DNA of 64,000 nt from Terebella lapidaria (lineage: Eukaryota > Annelida > Polychaeta > Terebellida > Terebellidae), in the NCBI GenBank assembly GCA_949152475.1, contig OX424562.1, positions 26,102,209 to 26,166,208 of the forward strand, given 5' to 3'. The notes beneath the pieces are model-generated. The model did not search any database. It saw only the letters and a list, made by a program, of their open reading frames with translations, and had not been told where the DNA came from. This document shows, in pieces, positions 11,273 through 20,052 of the stretch (position 1 is the first letter of the stretch; each line of letters opens with the position of its first letter). The translations under genes and the position numbers were made by a program.

Positions 11273-14071
11273 TCACTTGTCCTCCCGTTCACGCCTGCTG
11301 GCGGGAGGAGGCGGGGCCGCTGGCGATGCCTGCCGCATCAGCTGTAGCTGTTCGTCCGGGGGCAGTCTAGGCAGGATGGACACGATCGTGGCCAACAACT
11401 CCCCCGGGATGGTCGGTGTGGTCGGGGTCGACGGAGCTTGTGCCTCCGATGGCGTCGGGGTCGAAGTCGCTCGAAGCCGAGTGATTTCCTGTCGTTGGTG
11501 GGCGACTTGGTCCTCCAACTGAGTCACACGGACTCGAAGCCGTAGATTCTCTTCGGACAGGGCGTCCGGGAACGTGGGCTGGTGGCGCTCGTGCAGAGCA
11601 CCCATCCCAAAGCCGACAGACAGGCCGTTATATTCTGCCTGCCTGATGTGGTGATCCAGGGCCGACAGGTACTCCCGACGAATCAGTCGCAAGTACTGGT
11701 GCGCTAAATCATCAGCGCGGGCGAGTGACAGGGTCGGAAGGTGCTCCTCCGGTTCTGACGGCAGGAGCAAGGGGTCGGCATTATGGGCGGCCTGTTCGAG
11801 ACGAGCCGTCCAAAAGTCCTCGTGAAATCCGAGGTAGTTCGGGAGCCGCTGGGCGTCCTCATCCCGTAGAAAGTCTGTGAGGTCGGGATTCTGGCCGGGT
11901 AGTGCCTGCAGGCCGGGAAGCGAGCGGGTCGCCAAACGTCTGCCGTGTTGCCGCAGGAACTGGAAATCGGCCGCGAACTCGCCGGATCCATGAAGCGGCA
12001 GACGCTCGTCGAGGTCTCTGTGGAGTGACTCGAGCTGCTCTGGGTCGTCCACTTGGAGTCGGGGCCGGTCTCTATCGGTGCCGCGTGTCGGAACGGAACG
12101 CAGAGGTTCCACTTCCTCCGTGAGGTACGGCGGGAGCGGGACGGGTTCCACCATCCGTCGTGAAGGCTCCGGTGAAGATTCCGGGGTCGAAAACGGTGTC
12201 GGGGTCGCACGTACAGGAGATCCGGGTGCAATCTCCCTGAGTGGAGGTGGCCGATCCTCAACTGGACTCTTCGGCTCGGGAGTCTCCTTGCCGGTTGATG
12301 ACGATACCGGTGTGGTATTCAGGGGTCGACTTGGGAGTGGCGGATACTCCTCAGGTGGAGGGACCAATCCCTCACGGACTCGGTAGTCCGTGACGTTAGA
12401 GGCCGTGGGTCGTTCCACAACCATCCGCCGGGGTATGATATCCGACGGGCGCGCTCTAGACGGGGTCGAGGATGTCACTGTGGTGACCGGTCGAGTTGTC
12501 GCTGGCGACACCACTGTCGCGAACGAAGCCGTCGTGACGACTGCCGAGGCCGAAACACCGGTGGTCGTTGTCGGGACCTCCTCCGCCGTGCTCACCGATG
12601 TCGTCTGGTAGTTTATGGGCCGAACGAAGAAGATCGTACTGGGTCGTCGAATTCGAACCCGCGTGTTCATGGTCTCGATGTCACTGACCATGCGGGTAAG
12701 CCGAATCTCGTCTGCCGGGGTCGAAGCACGATTGTACTCCAGTCGACGGAGTACCTGTTGCACTTCCGGGGCCGAGTTGGGCGGATACTGTTCAAAGAGC
12801 TCTGGCGCCATGTGCCAGATGCCGAACGTCAGGACGGTGTTGACATCCCTCCTGAAAATCGGGATGTTGGCCGGAACTCTTGGGGGTCGATAATTCGGGT
12901 TCGGCTGCATGTCGACTCTGCAGCGTAGCGCGAACCTGACGAGCATGGGGCCGGATGCCGATAGTCGTCCCTCCTGGTAGAAGGGGAACGACGTCACGTG
13001 TTGCGGGGTCGCTTGAGACAGATGCCGGAACATCTCCTCCTGGGCCAATGTCCGGAAGCCGTCGCGGGCCGGACACACGAAGTAGCGCAGGAATGGAAAA
13101 TGATACGCTAGCACGTGCGCATCAAGACTCTGGGCCGTCCGAAAAGGTCCGCGTCGTGGCACGGAGGACCACTGTCGCTCTCCTGCTCCTTCCTCTTCGC
13201 CGATGCAGAAGGGGCACTCGAATCGACCGTCTCCACGCTGCAGCGGGGCCAATGTGAGGAGGTTTCCCTCCGACAGGGTCGACTGCTCATCGAAGTTATG
13301 GATGTGGCCGTATCCAGCGCTTCGATTTCGCTTATTGAGTGGAACCTTGTTCCAGTCTATGGGCCGAGTTCCGTAGGGTGTCACGGGAGGTGGCACCAAT
13401 TCCATTAATTCCGCCACTTGCCGACGGAAAGTCGAGGTCGGGGCCGTAATAGCAGATCCGCCGCTGGAGCGTGACGAACTGCTGGAGGTCGATCGGGCTC
13501 CCGCTCCATGCTTCTTCTTGAAAGAAGTATAAGTTCTCTTGTTTGGAGAACGGGAGGCCGCAGGTCGTGCTACCGCTGAACCGGAAGCGGGTGAAGTCGG
13601 GGCCGGAGCGATCGGGGCGATCACCTGATTTGCTGGGTCGGGTTGGCGGCTCGCGGTAGCGACTCGTTGAGCTTCTTGGGCCGCTTGTCGTGCTTCAATT
13701 GCACGCTGGACGATACTTCCGCCCTCCTCGAGTCGGCGGAAGCGTTCGGGGTCGATGTTGAAGATATCGTCCGGAGTCGGGCTCGGTGTATGGCGCTCTC
13801 CTCGTTGCGCCAGCTTGCTCCGGGCCGTTTTGGGTCGCGCTCCCTTTTCCGATCCACTTGCCGTGTCACTGAGCGTGACTGGATCGCGCTGTTCAGGCTG
13901 CGAGTCGGGGCCGGACGAACCTTCGTTGTCGGGGACGACTATAGGATGATCCGATTCATCCCCGGTGTCGATCACTTGGACGGTGATGTTATCGCCGTCC
14001 AACTTAACTGTGCGGGGCCGATTATCACCTGGGTCGCCATTTTCCCGGTCGTCTCCGGGTTTGTCAGCCAT
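11273..14071 (-). CDS. Third ORF of the Gypsy element, non-envelope, 932 codons
   Basis: This lies downstream of pol, separated by a 1.45-kb spacer. The N-terminal third is disordered and acidic then basic (Ser/Ala/Pro-rich). About residue 280 begins a possible zinc-binding segment: CPFC followed about 40 residues later by DAHVLAYH, then a second Cys/His stretch (FVCPARDG...FRHL). The middle is Thr/Ser/Pro-rich. The C-terminus is predicted helical, with an SEENLRLRVRVTQLEDQV coiled-coil-like stretch. There is no signal peptide, membrane segment or furin site, so it does not look like an envelope protein. Function unknown; a nucleic-acid-binding or assembly accessory is an inference from the zinc-finger-like spacing. 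Confidence 0.8.
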   Translation of the reverse strand: MADKPGDDRENGDPGDNRPRTVKLDGDNITVQVIDTGDESDHPIVVPDNEGSSGPDSQPEQRDPVTLSDTASGSEKGARPKTARSKLAQRGERHTPSPTPDDIFNIDPERFRRLEEGGSIVQRAIEARQAAQEAQRVATASRQPDPANQVIAPIAPAPTSPASGSAVARPAASRSPNKRTYTSFKKKHGAGARSTSSSSSRSSGGSAITAPTSTFRRQVAELMELVPPPVTPYGTRPIDWNKVPLNKRNRSAGYGHIHNFDEQSTLSEGNLLTLAPLQRGDGRFECPFCIGEEEGAGERQWSSVPRRGPFRTAQSLDAHVLAYHFPFLRYFVCPARDGFRTLAQEEMFRHLSQATPQHVTSFPFYQEGRLSASGPMLVRFALRCRVDMQPNPNYRPPRVPANIPIFRRDVNTVLTFGIWHMAPELFEQYPPNSAPEVQQVLRRLEYNRASTPADEIRLTRMVSDIETMNTRVRIRRPSTIFFVRPINYQTTSVSTAEEVPTTTTGVSASAVVTTASFATVVSPATTRPVTTVTSSTPSRARPSDIIPRRMVVERPTASNVTDYRVREGLVPPPEEYPPLPSRPLNTTPVSSSTGKETPEPKSPVEDRPPPLREIAPGSPVRATPTPFSTPESSPEPSRRMVEPVPLPPYLTEEVEPLRSVPTRGTDRDRPRLQVDDPEQLESLHRDLDERLPLHGSGEFAADFQFLRQHGRRLATRSLPGLQALPGQNPDLTDFLRDEDAQRLPNYLGFHEDFWTARLEQAAHNADPLLLPSEPEEHLPTLSLARADDLAHQYLRLIRREYLSALDHHIRQAEYNGLSVGFGMGALHERHQPTFPDALSEENLRLRVRVTQLEDQVAHQRQEITRLRATSTPTPSEAQAPSTPTTPTIPGELLATIVSILPRLPPDEQLQLMRQASPAAPPPPASRREREDK

Positions 14072-15520
14072 GCTGACGGGCCGAAATCAAGCCGAAGTAC
14101 TTCCCAAGTACTGACTAGGCTGGTTGTAACAGAGTCTGGATTTCTTCAAAACCAGCCTAGTTCAAATGCCGATAATACAAGCCGAATTAACTCCAAAGTC
14201 TTGTGACCAGGATTTCAATGATATCACAGTCTATAGGCCGATAAATATTGTTCGATTAGCACAGTTTCTATAACAATAGTCTGTATCTCAATAGCCGAAA
14301 CTTCTGACAATAGTCCTTCTCCTCCAAAGTCTCAGGCACAAGTGACCTGATTGCCGCTAATCTTCAATGCCGTACACAAAGATGCTGACAGCATCTCGAT
14401 TCTTAGAACTGGGCCGGGGGGCGCTCTCTATATGTATAGAAAACGTCTTTACGCTATGTATCATTGTTCCAAGCGTACACACAGCAAGGCGGGGCCGTCG
14501 TCAAGGAAACGCGGGGCGATCCTTCTCTGACCTCTTGGGTCAGTCCATTACGACAGTAGGGGTGTCCTCACACTGTCCAGATTTCCGTATGTCCATCTGC
14601 CGTCCCCTGGATAACTCGTGCCGAATCATTGTCTTTTTATACTAGTCGACTGTTCAGATTACTGGGCTCTTTTTGCCCGACGACTCACTATTGTAATTAT
14701 TAGGGGCGACTTCATGTAGGTGCTGTAAACAGCTAAAATGTTTATTAGCGCTCGTGCGTGCCTTGTGAACTTTATCAGTTTATCGTTCCTTCTCCCACAA
14801 GTTAGCGCACAATAAACTACGGGGTCGAGTTGCTGTTTCACAGACGACACACAGTTATTAAAGGCTGAGATATGAATATCAATCGCTCACAGGGGCGGAC
14901 ATCGTTCCATTCATTTTCAGCCAGTTCACAGGACGACGGGGCCGCAAATATTGTAGGGGTCGAAATTGCAATGAACTGGGTCGGTCACACCGCGGCGCTT
15001 TGAATATTTTGGGTGATGAATTTGATGACAGGCCGCATCTTGGCATGATAGCTATGTAGTGACTGGTTCACGTACCACTGGGCCGTTCCTCCGAATATTA
15101 CATGGAGTGAGTAGAGGCTCTGTCGACGCATACTCCAGAACGAATCACACTATCACCTCTTCGACAACTAAGTGGCCTTACTCACGGTGTGACTGGTTAT
15201 TATCCCCTTCGGCTGGCACATGGATTGAAGCTTTACATGATAATCTTAGTCATTGCGTAACATACGCCTTGATCAATGGTACATGTTATACGGGGTCGAA
15301 ACACATATCATAATGCAACCAATTTTTCACCAGCATCATAATTATAATATCATATCTAGTGTGTATATATCGAATTTGCCTCACTGACATCTTGTACATG
15401 TTAAATGCATATATTGTTATTGTAATATAATATATTATTATTGGGAAAGACATGATATCATAGTCCATTAGACATGCATAATTCATCATCAATGATATCA
15501 ATCAGATAACAAGGCCGGGG
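14072..15520 (-). other. Spacer between pol and the third ORF of the Gypsy element
   Basis: 1.45 kb of more AT-rich, apparently non-coding DNA. I counted about 12 GGYCG on the plus strand (CGRCC in sense) and none of the reverse complement. It could hold a splice acceptor or promoter for the third ORF; none is certain by eye. Confidence 0.6.
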
Positions 15521-18500
15521 TTATCTGTAGCGGGCCGGTCTGCGGGCATTGCGTCTGGGTCGATTTGGTCGTGCAGGCGGGGGCGTAGCCTCGCTTGTCT
15601 CAGGGTCGGAAGATACCACAGGCTTTTGCCTGCGCGTCTTGCGTGCCGGTTTTGGAGTGTCGGAACTTGATCTGTGTGATCTTTTCCGTTGCCGATGTCG
15701 ACTTGAGCCGGATGAAGTCGGAGATCGCGATTGACGATCCGGGGTCGTTTGCGAATCAGACTCTGCTGTTTGGTCTGAATCGGTATGTCGATCTTGGACT
15801 GTTACCTCCCAAGGGTAATAGAACTCCTTGAGAAGTCCCATGGGGTCGGGTGACTGTTCTGGGTCGGACTTGCTTGACGACGACGTGGGTCGTACAGGGT
15901 CGGAGTAGATGTGGGCCGCTTGGTTGTCACCTTCGTATGGCTTGAGCACATCCAGATGAACAACACGAGTGTTCCGAGGGTTGGAAACCAGGGCGATTCG
16001 GTAATCCACCTCGGTTACACGGTCGATGATCCTCCAGGGACCAGTCCAGGGCCGAGCGAACTTATTATTCTGCGTGAGTGGCAGATAATAATACCGGACC
16101 AGTTCGCCTGGTTGAAACTGGGGTCGTGGTTTCGCGTGGGCGTCATAACCCATCTTTTGCCGAATTGCCGCTTTCTCGAGATGGTCTTGGGCGAAACCGT
16201 GGGCCGTTCTGATGGCTTGCCGCAAATACTCCACATACTCCGGACCACACGGAGGTAGAGGTTCAGGGTCGTAGGTCGGAAACATGAGGTCGACTGGCAA
16301 GTTACACTCGTGTCCATACACCATCAGATGCGGGGTGCATCCCGTGGACGAGTGTACTGAGGTTCGATAGGCCATTAACACATATGGCAAGTGCAAGTCC
16401 CAATCGTTTGCACGATCGCTGACGAACGCACTCAGCATGTTGAGCAATGTCCTGTTGAATCGCTCAACCTGGCCGTCGCTCTGGGGTCGGTATGGGGTCG
16501 TACGAATCTTCTTAGCGCCCAGTAGACGCACAACATGCCGGAACAGGGACGACTCAAACTCAGTACCTTGATCGCTATGGACCGCTTTGGGGACACCGTG
16601 GTAGACTATCCACCGATTCACCAGGGTGTCGGCAACATTTTTGGCCGTATGTCGCCGTAGCGGAAAAGCGTCAGTGTACTTCGTAAAGTAGTCCGACACG
16701 ACTAGTACATACCGATAGCCTCTTCCCGTGACCTTGTGGGTGTCGAGGATGTCCATCGCTATTCTGTCGAACGGCGCTCCTGTCGGTAGCTGTGTCAGGG
16801 GCGATCTTTTTGGGGCCGGTTTACCCTTGCGGGTCACACATTGCGGGCAGCGGGCACACCAGCGGGCGACGTCCAGCGCCAAGCCGGGCCAGTAGAATCG
16901 GCGCCTGACTCTCTCGATGGTACGCTGTATGCCGAGATGTCCGACAATCTTGAGGTCGTGTAGTTGGTGCAAAACTTGTGTCCTGAGTGCTACGGGGAGC
17001 ACGGTTTGCACCACGGGCCGTCCAGCAGGGTCGGGTTTTATATGTCGAACCAGCACACCGTCTTGTAGCGCCAGGAGGTTCCAGCGAGAAACAAGTGTCT
17101 TTACCTCCTCTCCTTGGCGGGCGACTTCTCGTGAGTCGGGCTTGGTGCCGGCTAGTATCCATTGCCGCACTTTTCCGACGCTGGGGTCGGCTTGCTGTGC
17201 CGCGACAATGTCCTGGGCCGAATAGTCCGAAAGCCACTTTTGTCCATCAAGTGTGGCGTCCAAAGCACGGACTCGAACAACTTGGCGTGCCGAAACTAGC
17301 TGGGGCAAGACCGGTGATGTTATCGAATCACTGTCCAGGAGGTCTGCCCTTGTCTGGGTCGGAACAACAGTTATCCGACGAACTGGAAGTTCTCCGGAAC
17401 TTGTTTCTGGGTCGGTCGGAGGTGTGACGAGTCGTCCGGGACAGTCTTGGTGTTTACAACTGTGGCACCGTGACAAGCCGTCGGCGTTACCGTGTAATTT
17501 TCCGGGTCGATGCTCTATCCGAAAGTCATACTGCTGTAGCTTGGCGAGCCACCTAGCGAGCATGCCGTCGGCGTCGCTGTAGTTTTTCAGCCACCTTAGC
17601 GAGCTATGGTCGGTTCGGAGGAGGAATTTCCTACCCCAGAGGTAGTGCCGATAGTGTTGCACCATCTCAACTACTGCCAGTAGTTCCCGATAGGTGGTGC
17701 AATAGTTCCGCTGGGTCCGGGACAGGGTCTTGCTGGCGAACCCGATGGGGATCTCCTTCCCGTTAACCCTTTGTGAGAGGGCTCCTCCCACAGCAAAGCC
17801 GCTTGCATCCGTATCGAGGATGAAGTAGTCCTCCGGATTCTGGGTCGGATGAGCGAGCTTGGGCGCCTTGATGAGGGCGTCGCGGAGTCGCTGGAAAGCT
17901 CGTCGCTGGGCCGGTCCCCAAGTGAAGTGGCATTCACCTCGGGTAAGCGCTACGAGAGGTTCAGCGATCTCAGCGTAGTCCTTGATGAATCGCCTGTGGT
18001 AGTTGGCGAAACCAAGGAAAGCCCTGACGTCGGTGATCTCGCACGGGGTCGGCCATTCTCTGATGGCTTTGACTTTGTTGGGGTCGACTCGGATTCCTTG
18101 GCCGCTCACTATGAACCCCAAGTACAAGATTTCCCGTTGGAACAACTCGCACTTCTTGGGCTGAAGTTTCAGGCCTGCCGATCTGATTCGATCCAGGACC
18201 GCTTCCAGGTTTGCGAGTGCCTGATCGAATGTTCTGCCGTAAGCTATCACGTCGTCGAGATAGCAAATACACCGGGTCCACAAGTAACCACGGAGTATGG
18301 TCTCCATAAGCCGTTCGAAGGTTGCCGGGGCGTTGCTAAGGCCGAATGGCATGACCTTAAACTGATAGAGTCCCTTCCTTGTGGCGAAGGCAGTCTTCGG
18401 TCTGTCGCTGGGGTCGACTTCAACCTGCCAGTAGCCAGAGGCCAGGTCTAGGGCCGAGAAGTAGTTGGCGCCTGCCAAGGCGTCATGAGTGTCCTGAATG

Positions 18501-19906
18501 TTGGGCAAGGGATACGAATCCTTGCGGGTGACGTCATTCAGGAGCCGATAGTCGACACAGAAGCGTACTTGTCCGTTCTTCTTCCGCACGAGCACTACCT
18601 GTGCGCTCCAGGGCGAATCGGACGGCTCAATACACCCCAAGCGGAGCATCTTGTCGATCTCCTCGTCGATGATGCTTTGCTGTGCCTGAGGGACGCGTCG
18701 CTGTCGTTGTCGAATTGGGGCCGAGTTGCCGGTGTCGATTCTATGCTGGACGACTTGGGTCCGTCCCAGTTGGCCGTCTGGGTGCATAAATGTGTCCTGG
18801 TATTGGTGAACCAGGTTGGCGCAACGCCGATGCTGTTCCGGCGCTAGTCCGGCGCGATCCACCATTTCTTGTAGATGTGGCGGTAGGTCGCGGTAGTGAC
18901 TGGCGTCTACCGTGGCCGAGTCGGGCTCCTCTCCGGGTCGTGGCAGGGCTCCGACGACACTTTCGACAGGGCTTGCTATGGCGACAGGGTCGGAACGGGT
19001 GAGCGTAATGCCGGTATCTGCTGGATTGACTACCGACACCTTTACGCACTGCCGATTCAGGGTCGTAAGTGTTCTCCCCATGATGAGGTCGGTTTCCTCG
19101 GGAAAGGTCGTAAGTGGCTGGACTATCCTCGGGTGTTGTCGAACTCGAACTCGGGAAGTCGGGACCAGCTCCACTATTGCTTCGCTGCGTGCGGGGACGG
19201 TGACAGCTCGTCGCACGGCCATTCTGACAACATTGGCCTCAATGTCTTTATGTGCGAACAGGATTTCTTTGTGTACCTGTATCGTCCCTTCACCGTAATT
19301 CACTACAGCGTGAGCTTGCCGAAAAAAGTTCATGCCGAGAATCATGTCGTCATGTATGTCAGCCACACAAAAGGTTACGACCATATGGTTAGTTCCGACC
19401 TGTATTGAGAGGTCGATCAGTCCATCGATCGGGCTTGACTGTCCGGTGACGTCACGAATAATAGCCGAAGTAGACCGCAAATGTCGCTGGTCAGCGGGGA
19501 CGTGACGTAGCTGATCGCGTCGGAGCAGGGAGATCTGCGCTCCGGAGTCGAGTACAGCCTTTATCGTCTTGTTTCCGACGTGTACCGGCAACTTCCAGCA
19601 TTTGTGATTGGTGGCGCTGGAGTTGTTGATGACAGCCGGAATTTCGGGGTCGTCTAGCGGTGGCCGGAAGAGTGTGTGCAGAGGCGGCAGTTTGGATTCC
19701 GGTCCACTCGGAAAAGCGTAGAATCCTCCATCGTCGGAGATCCACTCGATCTCGGACATGCTGTCCGTTCCGGTGCCGTTGGCGGTCGGGGGTGACACCC
19801 CTTCAGGACGACGGTCTCCACGTGGTGGTCGCTGTGGCCGCGGTGCGGACACCCCTTCATGAAAAGAGGCCGATTTCGGGGTCGGAGCTTGACATTTTGT
19901 ACACAC
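15521..19906 (-). CDS. pol: Pol polyprotein of the Gypsy element (PR-RT-RNaseH-IN)
   Basis: 1461 codons. Domains in order: aspartic protease with VLDSGAQISLL near residue 115; reverse transcriptase with the YLDDV catalytic motif near residue 540; RNase H with an LDTDASGFAVGG start near residue 680; integrase with an HHCC zinc domain ending CARCPQC, then the DDE core (MDILD, SDQGTEF, SDGQVERF) and a GPWR module. The C-terminal tail is Arg/Ser/Pro-rich and basic. The frame differs from that of gag upstream. The combination is diagnostic of Ty3/Gypsy pol. Confidence 0.97.
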   Translation of the reverse strand: MCTKCQAPTPKSASFHEGVSAPRPQRPPRGDRRPEGVSPPTANGTGTDSMSEIEWISDDGGFYAFPSGPESKLPPLHTLFRPPLDDPEIPAVINNSSATNHKCWKLPVHVGNKTIKAVLDSGAQISLLRRDQLRHVPADQRHLRSTSAIIRDVTGQSSPIDGLIDLSIQVGTNHMVVTFCVADIHDDMILGMNFFRQAHAVVNYGEGTIQVHKEILFAHKDIEANVVRMAVRRAVTVPARSEAIVELVPTSRVRVRQHPRIVQPLTTFPEETDLIMGRTLTTLNRQCVKVSVVNPADTGITLTRSDPVAIASPVESVVGALPRPGEEPDSATVDASHYRDLPPHLQEMVDRAGLAPEQHRRCANLVHQYQDTFMHPDGQLGRTQVVQHRIDTGNSAPIRQRQRRVPQAQQSIIDEEIDKMLRLGCIEPSDSPWSAQVVLVRKKNGQVRFCVDYRLLNDVTRKDSYPLPNIQDTHDALAGANYFSALDLASGYWQVEVDPSDRPKTAFATRKGLYQFKVMPFGLSNAPATFERLMETILRGYLWTRCICYLDDVIAYGRTFDQALANLEAVLDRIRSAGLKLQPKKCELFQREILYLGFIVSGQGIRVDPNKVKAIREWPTPCEITDVRAFLGFANYHRRFIKDYAEIAEPLVALTRGECHFTWGPAQRRAFQRLRDALIKAPKLAHPTQNPEDYFILDTDASGFAVGGALSQRVNGKEIPIGFASKTLSRTQRNYCTTYRELLAVVEMVQHYRHYLWGRKFLLRTDHSSLRWLKNYSDADGMLARWLAKLQQYDFRIEHRPGKLHGNADGLSRCHSCKHQDCPGRLVTPPTDPETSSGELPVRRITVVPTQTRADLLDSDSITSPVLPQLVSARQVVRVRALDATLDGQKWLSDYSAQDIVAAQQADPSVGKVRQWILAGTKPDSREVARQGEEVKTLVSRWNLLALQDGVLVRHIKPDPAGRPVVQTVLPVALRTQVLHQLHDLKIVGHLGIQRTIERVRRRFYWPGLALDVARWCARCPQCVTRKGKPAPKRSPLTQLPTGAPFDRIAMDILDTHKVTGRGYRYVLVVSDYFTKYTDAFPLRRHTAKNVADTLVNRWIVYHGVPKAVHSDQGTEFESSLFRHVVRLLGAKKIRTTPYRPQSDGQVERFNRTLLNMLSAFVSDRANDWDLHLPYVLMAYRTSVHSSTGCTPHLMVYGHECNLPVDLMFPTYDPEPLPPCGPEYVEYLRQAIRTAHGFAQDHLEKAAIRQKMGYDAHAKPRPQFQPGELVRYYYLPLTQNNKFARPWTGPWRIIDRVTEVDYRIALVSNPRNTRVVHLDVLKPYEGDNQAAHIYSDPVRPTSSSSKSDPEQSPDPMGLLKEFYYPWEVTVQDRHTDSDQTAESDSQTTPDRQSRSPTSSGSSRHRQRKRSHRSSSDTPKPARKTRRQKPVVSSDPETSEATPPPARPNRPRRNARRPARYR

Positions 19907-20052
19907 CCCTTCGAGGAGTTGAGGTGTGGGCTGGGCCGGCTGCGGGGTCGTTATTGGTGTCGTTACCGGTACAGTAGTCGTGACAACCGCAGATGTGGAG
20001 CGGGGAACGTTGTCCTGTTGTCTGGAAGGTCCTTGCTCCTCAGCACCTTCCC

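Noticed and set aside
11273-14071. Third ORF of the LTR element as an envelope gene
   Set aside because: No signal peptide, membrane helix or cleavage site; zinc-finger-like and coiled-coil features instead.
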